Source of the DNA: Apis mellifera
Lineage: Eukaryota > Arthropoda > Insecta > Hymenoptera > Apidae
NCBI RefSeq assembly: GCF_003254395.2
Contig: NC_037646.1
Span: forward strand, 4,666,381-4,730,380
Direction: 5' to 3'
Length of the DNA: 64,000 nt
Shown here: piece after piece, positions 12,090 to 22,490 of the stretch
Layout of the letters: each line of letters begins with the position of its first letter
How positions within the stretch are numbered: the first letter of the stretch is position 1
Notes under the pieces: generated by a model
Seen by the model: only the letters and a program-made list of their open reading frames with translations
What the model was told of the DNA's origin: nothing
Database searches by the model: none
Program-made: the position numbers and the translations under genes

Positions 12090-13720
12090 TCCTCCATCTG
12101 AAAACATTTCACGAAGCCCGTCTAATAATTTTTGGTCTCCTGTCTTCCCGAACGTGTTTTCCTGGACGAGATGACTCTGTCCCACGACGAACCGACCACG
12201 CGATAATGACGTGCTCCTTAACAAAGGAGGATGGTTTTCTTTTTCTCGCGCCTCTGGCCGCTCGAAATGGAGGGGAGGAAGAGGGAGAGAGAGAGGAAGG
12301 ATCCAACAGATCGATTGTCAGACCGCAGGCTGTTAGAAGTTTAACTAGGGCGTGTATAAACTCTGCTCACGCAGTCGTCAAGCCGCGCACCGAGACCCTC
12401 CACAATGAATAAAAGATGCCACTGTTAAAGGCAATCCAACAGCTCTTCCCGAAGAAGCTGGCCATCTATCCTCTATCCCCTCCCCCTTTCCTCGTCGATA
12501 CCCTCGAGGGACGGCCCTTCATACTCGAGAAATACCGGAACCCCCTTCGATCCCTTCGATCCTAGCTCGATGCCTGGTCCACTGAAAATCGCATGCCACG
12601 AGGAACAATTCTCGGCAACAATTCCAACTTTTCTAAACGAGTTACATCCCCCTTTAATGAGGAAACGAACTTTTTTAATGAGAACCGCCTTTTTCGCCGT
12701 CTTCTTCCACTCCCACTTGTCCGGCCCCTTTCCACTTTTATCGAGAACGAACGGGGGAAGGGGCATTCTTTTGAGGGAAGGGGCGAGGAACAAAGGCGAG
12801 AGGAATTTCGTTCGATGATTCCAATTAGCGTTAAACCGTCCTGACAGCTATCTTTTATCGATTCCGTTACCATTCCACGATCACGCGATAGAATGCAGGG
12901 CTTCCGTCCGTTCTTGGGAGATGACGATGATCTGACGGGGGGGAGGAGAGATGATTGAATCGATTGAAGTGATTGGAAAAAGGGTTATTTAGAATCGAAA
13001 AGGAAATGTTGCGTACAATAAATTAATTTTGAAATCTTTTCAGATATTGGAATACGATATAAATTTGGTAATTTTCTAAAATTATTTCGATACGGTATTA
13101 TTATATTCGTAGTTTAAATACATATACGATCGGTATACGATCAATCACCAATTATATATATTATTGCATGTTTACGTTACGAGAAGTTCACTTCAAATTG
13201 ACTTTAACGGAAATTCAATCGCGTTTTCGATAAGGATATATTTGGAATTAAACCCTCTCCTCACAACGATACTTGTGATTATATATAAACATTTATTTAT
13301 TCGTATCGTATCGGGTAACGCAAAGAAGAAAAAAATGATTTAAAAACAAAATATATACGTAAGTGATACGCGTTGAAATTCTCTCTGCGAATTTTCAAGA
13401 GTAATTTGAACGGAATCATCGCCAGTGAGCTATTTGTTCCGTTGGATTTACACTATCGACGTAATCAAAATTTCCTGAAAACGGTCCGATCCGTTCAAAT
13501 TATCGAGTCGTAACAAATTTCACGAGTAAACATTTTACCGATGCGTTAAAACAATGCGTCCACTGTAATACCTGGATTGCTATTATCGAGAGAGGAATAG
13601 ATGTATATCGTCCGCGAAACTTTTTTACTCGTATCACGTTTTCTCCTACCGCAATTTGTTTACCGCCCGATAAAAAAAAAAAAGAAAAATCTTTTGTTCA
13701 CGCGCGTTTCACTCCGCGAA
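12088..13720. other. GC-richer island then AT-rich DNA
   Basis: 12100-12960 is a pyrimidine-rich and CpG-containing island. Short frames of 65-106 codons overlap on both strands without any motif. 12960-13720 returns to AT-rich sequence. I see no gene. Confidence 0.45.
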
Positions 13721-13724
13721 GAAA

Positions 13725-13935
13725 ATGAATATTGAATATTGAATTGTTTGGAAAACTCGATATCGAAATCCAAGGAAAAATTGGAAAGTAATACTAATCT
13801 TTGGAACTAGAATTCGATCCTATCTTCCTCCAGATATTCTCTCTCATTGATTTTTCCAACAATGAATATCCTCGAGTAATTTGATTTTTAAAAATTTGGG
13901 ATCGTTTGGAAAATTCGATATCGAAGTTTAGAATA
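13725..13935 (+). repeat. Diverged direct repeat, 158-bp spacing
   Basis: TTGTTTGGAAAACTCGATAT at about 13744 recurs as TCGTTTGGAAAATTCGATAT at about 13902. The match continues through the palindrome TCGATATCGA in both copies. A shorter match (ATGAATAT) precedes each, so an old tandem duplication of roughly 140-160 bases is likely. Confidence 0.55.
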
Positions 13936-14550
13936 AAAAAAAGAAAGAATTATTTATTTTTTTGACTTTAACAAATTTTTAAGTACTTGCTTTTATCATA
14001 CAGAAGATTTTGGACTCGTATAACATTTTCTCGATCGAATGAAAATTCAGCAACGATCGTAAAGATTTCCGTGTTTCAGGTGACTCTTGCGATTCGCGGA
14101 GTGAATTATAGGCTCGTTAATCTTAATAAATTGCTCGTAGCAATTGGGGAAACGAAGAATTGAGTAATTGGGCCACAGGCATCGATCATTTTCACTCAAT
14201 TTCATCGAAAAACGAAGAAAACGTTTCTATTCATGAGCGGCGGGGATATAGCAACTAGGTCACGCGCTGAAATTTTCTAAGCTGGAATCTCCGCCATGTA
14301 AAGTCTGCTTAAGCTTTAATCCCATTTTCTCTAATGTCTGGAGGAATGGTGGTTAAATAATTGCGCGTCTTTTACCATAATATACATTTATTAATCCACC
14401 TAATCTTTCGTTCTGATAATTCTTCCAATAAAAAAAAAAAAAAGAGGAGACGAAGAGAATCAAAGAATAAATATTCCAAAAGTGAAAATAAATTTCCCTT
14501 CCCACGAAACCTCGCCTAATTTAAATAACAAAAAATAAAAAAAACATTAC

Positions 14551-14753
14551 CTCGAACGATAAAGTCGGGGCAGCTGCATCCAAGACAAATCGGCGATCGA
14601 TCGAAGGATACGCATTCCGCCGCATTACAACGAGGAGGGAATCGAAGAGTTAATAGCGTCGGTAAATTATTCCAATCACTCGATAGATCCCATAGTAGCC
14701 GGTTGAACGATCGCGCGGCAATCGGGCCGGCATTAATAACCCGATTGATTTGT
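14551..14753 (-). other. Candidate cysteine-bearing exon
   Basis: On the minus strand CTTTTCTTCCCGATAG gives an acceptor before 14753 and TTCGAG|GTAATG gives a donor after 14551. The 203 bases between are open in one frame (67 codons), and the same frame is open back to a TGA near 14790. The peptide ends in a cysteine cluster, C-x4-C-x8-C-x2-C-x-C, followed by PDFIVR. There is no ATG in the frame, so it could only be an internal exon. I do not recognise the pattern as a named domain, and no neighbouring exon was found. The surrounding island is CpG-rich, which lengthens open frames by itself. Confidence 0.15.
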
Positions 14754-14759
14754 CTATCG

Positions 14760-15015
14760 GGAAGAAAAGCCCTGAATCAACGTCTCCGCGCTTTTTATCT
14801 TCCTCGTCCCGGTATCCTCCCCCTCCCCCTTCGTGAAAAACGTGAAGGAACGATGGAGAGGAGGGGGGAGAGGGGATGGACGGAGCGGGGAACGACGCGC
14901 GGAAGGTGGAAAATGGTATAGATCGATTTGGTCAGGGGAAGGGTCAAACCAATAAAATCAAACGCGGCTAATTCGTTTAATGGCCGTGACCCAAAGCTGG
15001 CTATTTATTTAGAGG

Positions 15016-15066
<51 letters not shown>

Positions 15067-16815
15067 TATATCGAACGATCCTCGAGATACCCAAGAGCTT
15101 GGCCTCGGGCTGGCTAACTGATGATCCGCAGTCACGTTCACGCAAACACGATTGCCGCGCCGATTTAATCTACTCAGATCCTCGAAGGAATCTTTTATGC
15201 TTGCTCCGCTCGCTTGCTTCCCCAACGATGACCGAATTGCCTCGAATTCTTGCCACGGGACGGGAGAAAAGGAGTGGATGGGAAGAGAAGATTCGATTTT
15301 GCGAATCACGGTGAACAATCCCCTCTCCTCTCTCTCTTTCTCCCCTCCCATTCTCCCCTATCCTTAAAAAAGTATCTCGGGAATTATGCGGAATCGAAAT
15401 GTGGGGACCGTAACAGCTCGATTCCGAGCAATCGAGTCCCTGGCTTCGGTTGACACGCCAACGATTGTGCGTGTCTCCGTTTGATCGTGCCACATAAGTC
15501 TTTGTGACGAGAGGAAGGGAGGGAGGGGAGTGGTATGGTCAAGTTAAACGGGGACACCCCGTGCCATCCTTGCCTCGGGATTGATGACCGGGGCGGAGAT
15601 GTTTGTTTCTGGGGGGGGAGTAAATATTATGATTAGAGGAGAAATCTTTTCCAGGGATCGTATTTCTTCCCGACGTTTCGACCACGTTTTTCGAAATGTT
15701 TTCTCTCTTTTAATGGGTGGAGGGAGGGAAGGATACATATTTTTGGCATTCTGTTCGAACGAATATGATGTTCCTTTGGTTGGTGGAATTCGATAGGGTT
15801 GATTTTTGTAATGGAGGAAGATATGTATTTACGGAGGGAAAGGATTTAATTTTGTGATATGGTATTGATAAATTTTTCCATATTTTCTCTTTTATTGTAA
15901 TATCGATAAGGATATATGTTATTTGAATCATTTTTATAATTTTTGAACGTTTGTAGCTAGTGTAATATAAATTGTAGAATTTCGTTTCTCGAAAAAAGAA
16001 ATAATAATAATAATAATTTATGCAAATCTGAGTTAAGTTCATCATTTCGAAACAAGGGCGCATAACATTTGAAATTTAAAATAATACATCCCTCCCCTAC
16101 GGATATTTCTTTCTCGTTTCTCGACGATGAAAAATACGATGCACGAAACGCGAAAACGAAAAAGTTTGGAAAATTAAGCATTTGAACGTGCACGAGTATA
16201 GTTCAGCTTTCCAGATTATTTGCATCAACCGAGTTTAAAAAAAACCTGGCAGCCCGAACACTTTATATATACGCTCGTCGCATAATGGTTGCACGCTTGA
16301 ATTTTGTTTCGCATTTCGTCATTCTATTTAAATGCTCGAAAGAATGTGTATGCATAAAGAAGAAAAGGAAAAAAGCATTCGCTCGAAGGATTATTTTTAT
16401 ATTCGTGCAAATATACGTTTCCAAGGAAACGAAATTCGATAAAAAAATCCCTCGACTTTCCTTCGATCTATCTTATTCTCTCGTTGAAGACACTTCCAGA
16501 ACTGTCTTCTGGAATATGATAACAATTCTAAAAATATCCCAAATAATAATTTCCCTCGAATTCAGAATTTTTATTCCCTCCATATCTTATCATCCCTATT
16601 AATCCAAGAAATCCGATTGAATTTAAATTCTTCCCCTCCCCAATTTATTACGAACTACTTCACGAACTCGTATATATTTCCTACGCTTTGCTCCATCAAT
16701 TCTAAAGTTGCCTGGCAATAATGGGTGCAAGTTAAGAAAAAAATTTTTCAGCCTGTCCGCTCGACGAGGCCCCCCTTCCAACCTTGTGGAAGCGCATTAT
16801 CGTCAAGGGTTCAAC
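14760..16815. other. Mixed non-coding DNA
   Basis: 14760-15780 is GC-richer with many overlapping frames on both strands. The frames at 14928-15314 (+) and 15001-15351 (-) exist because they read through (TA)n. From 15780 to 16700 the DNA is AT-rich, with a short (ATA)n at about 16000-16017 and a TATATATA at 16264-16271 that has no credible downstream gene. Confidence 0.45.
15020..15065. repeat. (TA)23 microsatellite
   Basis: An uninterrupted TA run of 46 bases, the longest simple repeat in the window. It can form a cruciform and is probably highly length-variable. Confidence 0.95.
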
Positions 16816-16819
16816 CAGT

Positions 16820-16866
16820 GTAAACTCCTGGGGTTGCACGTGCAAATTGAGCACGACTTGTTTAAC
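16820..16866 (+). repeat. Duplicated forkhead-like/palindrome motif, copy 1
   Basis: The order of blocks is GTAAACT, GGGGTTG, CGTGCAAATTGAGCACG, then TTTAAC after a 5-base insertion (ACTTG). The central block is an inverted repeat CGTGC/GCACG around AAATTGA. A further inverted partner lies just downstream: GCACGACTT at 16851-16859 pairs with AAGTCGTGC at 16902-16910. The second copy is at 17931-17973. Confidence 0.7.
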
Positions 16867-17109
16867 ATGGTCATAGGACCTGGCCGGGGTCGTGCTCGGA
16901 TAAGTCGTGCCCCTTGTTGCACCCTGCGTGTATATACGTATACGTACACATCTCCTTCAACAAGTCCCGTACAAGTCACGTCTGCGGAAATACAATCGTT
17001 GATTTAATCTTGTGGATTTGGCTAGGTGTCTTGTGTATCCAACGTACCAAAGATCGCGCGCCTCTTGCTCCTCCACGGCTCATTAGTCGACTTGTATATC
17101 TACCCGCGC

Positions 17110-17830
17110 AAAATACATATTAATTTTATAAATTGTAACTCTATAAATTGTTTTATATTAGATATATTATTGTGTTGATTAATTCAAATGTGTTAAATAT
17201 ATATTAAATATGTCAATTATTTATATAAATGTATCGCGATATAATTTTTTTCATATAATATATATTTCAATTGTACTGTTAGGTTTGTAATATTATGCAT
17301 TATTTATTTACATGTAAATATATCAATTCTATAAATTTTCTTCCTCAACTGATTTGATGATGATTATCTAGTCTGCATAATTATAGAATAATTTCGAGAA
17401 GAACGAAGCTGTTAACTTTATCAAGATTCCGAAACAAGGAACAATCGTGGGAAACGAAGAACAGAGGCGAGTCTGTTAATCAACTCGGTACAACGTCGAT
17501 CGCGTTCACGTTTAACGGTTGAAACGCCAAAATTGTTTCCGCTCAAGTATCAAAAGGCTATACACGGTATCGCCGCGTTATATCGGCGGCATAAACGATG
17601 ATCGTGTTTAGAAATAAAGCAGTTGCTCTGTTCCGCTTCTCTCCGCTTCATTTTGTGGTCGAGCGATTCAACCGTTGAGAACAGAAAAGATATTCGATTC
17701 TTCCAGATCGTCTGGCATCACAGCAATTGTCATTAAATTATTCTGCGCCTTTACTTTGGTGAAATATCCGGTATCGATGTTGTCGTGCTTCGTTTTCCGA
17801 ACCACGGCAAAAAGAGATATTATTCTCAAT
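17110..17830. other. AT-rich spacer then CpG-containing DNA
   Basis: 17110-17400 is AT-rich. 17400-17830 is moderately CpG-rich, with no feature I can name. A frame at 17675-17962 (95 codons) has no recognisable content. Confidence 0.45.
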
Positions 17831-17831
17831 G

Positions 17832-17885
17832 CTTTCTCTCCCTCTCTCTCTCTCCTCTCTCTTTCTCTCTTGCCGTTGTTTGCAG
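17832..17885 (+). other. (CT)n tract ending in a strong splice-acceptor-like site
   Basis: A CT-rich run (17832-17870) is followed by TTGCCGTTGTTTGCAG ending at 17885, a textbook polypyrimidine tract and acceptor. The sequence after it is open in one frame for 25 codons, then stops at TGA (17960-17962) inside the second copy of the duplicated motif. This would suit a terminal or untranslated exon. It may also be a coincidence of a (CT)n microsatellite and a CAG. Confidence 0.25.
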
Positions 17886-17930
17886 GAACAACCGCTACGA
17901 GCGTTCGTGATCATCGAGAGTTGACTAGGC

Positions 17931-17973
17931 GTAAACTAACGGGGGTTGTTCGTGCAAATTGAGCACGTTTAAC
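17931..17973 (+). repeat. Duplicated forkhead-like/palindrome motif, copy 2
   Basis: GTAAACT, GGGGGTTG, CGTGCAAATTGAGCACG and TTTAAC follow in the same order as in copy 1, without the 5-base insertion. The two copies are about 1.1 kb apart and differ in reading frame, so conservation is at the DNA level. GTAAAC matches the forkhead-factor core. Confidence 0.7.
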
Positions 17974-19811
17974 CTGCTGAGAACGCAATACCTACTCACT
18001 ACAGAAATGTTCTTTCTTCCATTTATTACTGCTACTTTGGTTTTGAATAAATCTCGAGCAGTTCTCAGTATTTTTACGTTTTATCATAAGTTTCGAGGCT
18101 GAAATACTTGAAGAAAGGGGTTTTTTTTTTTCTTTAACGCGAGAGAAAGAGTGATTTCGGTAAGCAGGCATCGAGCTGGACAAAAATTCAAGCCGTTGTG
18201 TTTGAAATAATTATATTTCGAAGTTGGGAATGTATTCGGTATTTTAAATATTGCAAATGTAATGGAAATCCTTTATGTTTGAAACTTCGCGAGCCGAGAA
18301 TTGGACCTTTCTCAAGAGGGATGTTTAAGATAGCTTCTCGATTCGAGAGATTAAATCTCGAGCTTTATGAATTATGGATATCGAATGAATGTTTTATTTG
18401 CCATCGTCTTGCTCGACCTGCCGTCACGTTTGTACGGCAAATATAATATTTCAATCATCGAAGATTAATTGTAAAAATATAGACAAGGCGGAAAAAAAAG
18501 GATTAGAATCGTAGAAGGTAAATTTAAATGGTCGAAAGGTTACGCTTCTTCTCGAAATCTTAGTTTAAACAACAACGTCCGCATCGAAGATTCTCCTTCC
18601 ACCCTCCCGTGGATAGCCCAGATTTCCTCTTTCCTTGGCGAAACTGTACAAAGTAAGTTCGAACATTCCGCGGCCAACCGATGCCTGATGAGTTTCCAAT
18701 TTATCTCGTGATCCATTCGACAGGTTTTTGGCGACACGGATCACCGTGAACAGAAACTCCATTAAGAGACGTGCCGTCCCCGTCCCAGAATCTAATGTAT
18801 TTTAATGGAATTCTTGGTCCGGTCGTTTCTCTTACGCCACGCTTGCCCCCCTCCACGTTTGCCGAGGGGATGAGCATTAGCGGAAAAGTTAGCCAAAGTA
18901 CCGCGACCCGGGGTGCAGCTGTGGCCGGTTCGCACGCGGTTTTTCCTTCGAACCAGCGGGTTAACGCTTTTACTTAGCTTAACGTTCGTTAAGGGAACAG
19001 CTGCCGCTCGCCACCGCTGGAAAACGTCGTCGATGTTTTCTTTTTCGCGTACCAGCTTCTCTCATTTGGAGGGGATCTTCCTCTTTCTTCCTCTTTCCAT
19101 AAATATAACCCCGTTGCCGCGATCCGTCGCTTTAATCCGGCACGAATAAGAAGAGCGTGATGGAAATGTTACGGACGTTTGCCGAGATTTTTGCAAAAAA
19201 TGTGGCAAAAAAAAAAAACAACCGTTAATGACAATTATCGTCCTTTTATCGTCTGTTGAATTTTGGAAAATTTAAAGAAGCTTGAAAACTTTAAAAGCTT
19301 TTTAAAGGGAAGGATTTGAGGAGGACGTAAAGCGTGATAATGTTTTGATTTTTAGTTTTTTAAATAACGATAAAAAGATAACGACAATCCTCGTATTTCG
19401 TAAAATGGAGATTTAATGAAAGAAGTGTGGTACTTTTTTTTTTTTTTTTTTAGAAAGCTTTTTAATTTTGATGATATACACGGGAAAAGAATTTTAATAT
19501 TATACATAAAATACAGTCGAATCTCTCTGAAACGGTTGAATATTAATTATTTCAACACATATTTTTCCCTTTAAATCTGATAAAATATTAACACCGATCG
19601 TCTCTTTCGCAATGTCTCTACCCACTTATAATAAATTCCATGAATTAACAAGTTAAAATTTTTACATTATAGACTAATGTATTAAAGTTAAGACATTTCA
19701 TTGAATTATAATTTATAGATCAATTTGCAGAAACGATTCTCGAATAAAAATAAATTTCGAACGAAATTTAAAACAATTCCTCGATAGAATAAGCCCTCCG
19801 CTTAAATCCAT
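17974..19811. other. Mixed non-coding DNA
   Basis: 18540-19150 is GC-richer with overlapping short frames and no motif. 19190-19800 is AT-rich with a T18 run near 19433-19451. No splice-site pair with an open frame was found. Confidence 0.45.
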
Positions 19812-20013
19812 GTCGGCTCGTTTCGTTGAAAACCTTTTCCAGATTAACCCTATACGTTACACCGCCGAGCCGACGGTTGTCCGGATTTCCACGTCCGGCC
19901 TGTCTCTCGGGCCTGCATTATTTAACCGACTCCCTCTCTAATTAACGAATCCGCGGTTGTTTAATTTCACCGGCGCGTCATAAACGCGCGCCATGTTTAG
20001 CGCGTGCACGCGC
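19812..20013. promoter_or_regulatory. CpG island built of inverted repeats
   Basis: GTCGGCTCG at 19812-19820 pairs with CGAGCCGAC at 19866-19874. GCGCGT at 19973-19978 pairs with ACGCGC at 19984-19989. GCGCGTGCACGCGC at 20000-20013 is a perfect 14-base palindrome. The block is strikingly CpG-dense between AT-rich flanks. A regulatory role is inferred only from composition and symmetry. Confidence 0.35.
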
Positions 20014-20955
20014 CACTAACCGCCGAGCATTCCGATAAATTTTGGCCGCGATTAACTTCCACGTTATCAACTATTGTTCCGCGCAAATTGATTTTGATAT
20101 TTTGAGCCTGCATATCGTCTTTACGCGGGAGTATCGAGTCATCGAACCGAGGCGATCACTCGTTCATCAATCGACAAAGACTTTGGAGAAGATATTTCGT
20201 CAATTTTTTTTCTTTTAAAATAACGGAGAAAGTAGTAGGAATTTTTGTGAATCTTAGGAAATTATGATGTTTGTTATGTATTGTGTATATGGATGGTGAT
20301 CAATTAGTTTTGAAGGTATATGTAACGATTATTGAGATACGATATAATTTTATACTCGATACTATAAGGATTAATTTTAAATTCATGGGGGAGGAAAAAA
20401 GAAAATGAGACGAATTCATGTGAATTTTGGAAAGCACATTTAGCTGGTTTTGGAATTTAAAATCCTTGAAGAAAAAATGTAATTGCAGTTACTTCTTTCG
20501 CGCTTGCAACCTAACCCCGGATTTAACTCAGGCGTGAAGCCCTAATTGGGGTCTGAATTTAAACAGATTGGAAAGAAATTGGTGAGATAAATTTTGCAAG
20601 TTTGTATAATAGAGAAAGGATTTTAAGCAAATTTGGAAAGCTAACATTTTCAAGTTATAATTTTCAAGTATATATTTTACATTGTATCTTTGAAAAAATT
20701 GATATCTCTTTTACTTTATTAATATCAAAATATACTGAGTATTCTTTCTCTCTTTTTTTATATATGTTAAAATTTAATCAATTTAACAAACATTTGTTTT
20801 TTTTATAATAAATATTCCTATAATAATAACAACATAAATATTAAAAAATAAAAGAAGGATATAATACAATTTAAATAATTATAAAATACTGAAAATTTTG
20901 CAAAGCAGTTATTAATTAAAACATTTATCTAATAAATAAATAGTTCATAAGTAGA
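20014..20955. other. Increasingly AT-rich non-coding DNA
   Basis: After about 20170 the sequence is AT-rich. A small GC-containing patch at 20500-20560 (TAACCCCGG, GCCCTAATTGGGG) is not explained. No gene seen. Confidence 0.5.
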
Positions 20956-20959
20956 TAAT

Positions 20960-21185
20960 CATTAAGCAAGTAAGTTTGAGACAGATGGCTGTCATTAATT
21001 ACCTGACGATAGTCCATGATATTGACCTGGAGGTTAATTACTCTTAAGGTTGATTAACTGCTCTTCTATTGACTAATGCTGAAAGCTTAATTGCGCCTCA
21101 AGTGTTTGACATTTAGATGATTATTGACAGGTGATAACTAATCTTGAAGTCGAATGATTAAATCTGAGAATTGATCGATTCACTC
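20960..21185. promoter_or_regulatory. Enhancer-like cluster of homeodomain and TGACAG motifs
   Basis: Within about 225 bases there are at least eight ATTA/TAAT cores (CATTAATTACC, GGTTAATTAC, TGATTAACTG, CTTAATTGC and others). There is a GACAGATGGCTGTC palindromic element at 20980-20993 and TTGACAGGTGAT at 21124-21135. TGACAG is the Meis/homothorax core, and CAGATG and CAGGTG are E-boxes. Stop codons fill every frame. Motif density stands out against the monotonous AT-rich flanks; enhancer function is inference. Confidence 0.3.
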
Positions 21186-21189
21186 ACAA

Positions 21190-21840
21190 TATAAGTTTCT
21201 GTAACTTTATTTTTTTAAATAAAATAAAAAGAAATAAAAATGATTTTCATCAATACGAAACGAATAAAACTTTAGTCTACAATATTTACATGGAATATTC
21301 TTCAAACATTTAATTAACATAAATTAATTTCTATTTTGATTAAGAAACTTTCGAGTTTCTGACACAGTTATTTGTATTGAAGAGAAAAGGGAATATTCTG
21401 AATGTTCAAGTCCTTGTAAGTTATGATCTAATAAAATAATATCAATTATAGAAAAGGTATTTAAATTTGTCAATTAAAAAATAATTATGTTCTATTTATT
21501 TTCTAATAAATGTTTCAAATTATTTCATAAAAAAGTTTTGCGAATTTTTTGGAAATTGATAGTAGAATAGCAAATAATTGCGTCGATGAGAAATGAGAAA
21601 TATTGATAATGAACAATAGTAATTTATCATCTAATATATTTAAACTTTTTAAATTTTTAAATAATTAGAAATAAATACAATGTTCTTGAATTATTCTAAA
21701 ATTAGAAATTATGTACAATTTATAAAACATATATTTTATAAGAGAAGGGTCAATATTAATATCATTAACAGTAATGAAGATTTGTATTTATTCGTGGAAT
21801 AAACAATATAAATATATAATTATTATATATAAATATATAA
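21190..21840. other. AT desert
   Basis: Very AT-rich DNA with no frame, repeat or motif I can support. Confidence 0.5.
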
Positions 21841-21844
21841 TATA

Positions 21845-21922
21845 TATTAATATTATATATAATATATATTATATATAAATATGTATTAATATTATATATA
21901 ATATATATTATATATAAATATA
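21845..21922. repeat. 39-bp AT-only tandem duplication
   Basis: Two copies of a 39-base unit (21845-21883 and 21884-21922) start TATTAATATTATATATAATA. Each unit contains the perfect palindrome ATATTATATATAATAT, so the array is prone to cruciform formation. The flanks are also AT-only. Confidence 0.8.
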
Positions 21923-22009
21923 TAATAATTATTTACTTTTCAATATAAATTTCTTATTTTTTCATTTGTATTCTTTTTAAAAAATGCGCCATTACAATCG
22001 AAACTGCTC

Positions 22010-22260
22010 GCGATAGACAACTCGAATATATCGATAATCAGCGCCACCACTCATGGCGTCACGTCGATGAGAACTTCGCGGATTTAGTGCACAATTCAAA
22101 ATGGTGACCTGTAGACGAAATTGGTGTTTATAACAGTGAAACGTAGTGAAACGAGCGGCATTAACGGTTATAAGCGATTCAAATTACACCAGTATATAGA
22201 TGGGCACCTACTACAATCAGTGTGCATCATGTACAATTACATGTGACTCTGGCGTGTGCA
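22010..22260 (+). promoter_or_regulatory. Isolated promoter-like island
   Basis: A GC- and CpG-containing block sits in an AT desert. It holds TATCGATA at 22029-22036, identical to the DREF/DRE element of insect housekeeping promoters, and GCGCCACC at 22041-22048, a weak CTCF-like core. About 60 bases downstream an ATG in good context (CAAAATGG) opens a frame of only 10 codons. It could be a promoter and untranslated first exon, or a boundary element. No transcript structure can be shown from sequence alone. Confidence 0.3.
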
Positions 22261-22448
22261 ACCACCGATTAATTTATCGTTCCATTATGAAATATTAACC
22301 TTCCAATCGGCTACTTTATTAGAGTTTATCGCGTCGACAGGGCTTCGTAACTTTACACCTCGAGAATAATAATAGTGCATTATAATTTGGTGAAAGAGAG
22401 ATAGAGAAGGATTGTAAACAGGACATTTCAAAGATATTTTGAGCAAGT

Positions 22449-22490
22449 ATGCATGAGTAAATGAATTGAATGCATGGGTGAGTGAATTGA
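22449..22490. repeat. 21-bp tandem duplication
   Basis: ATGCATGAGTAAATGAATTG (plus A) at 22449-22469 is followed directly by ATGCATGGGTGAGTGAATTG (plus A), differing at two positions. The second copy creates a splice-donor-like ATGG|GTGAGT. Confidence 0.75.

Noticed and set aside
14875..14892. miR-184-like TGGACGGAG
   Set aside because: The match stops after nine bases and lies in a purine-rich tract without a hairpin.
14928..15351. Open frames on both strands with long Tyr-Ile runs
   Set aside because: The runs are (TA)23 read as codons; the frames exist because the repeat contains no in-frame stop.
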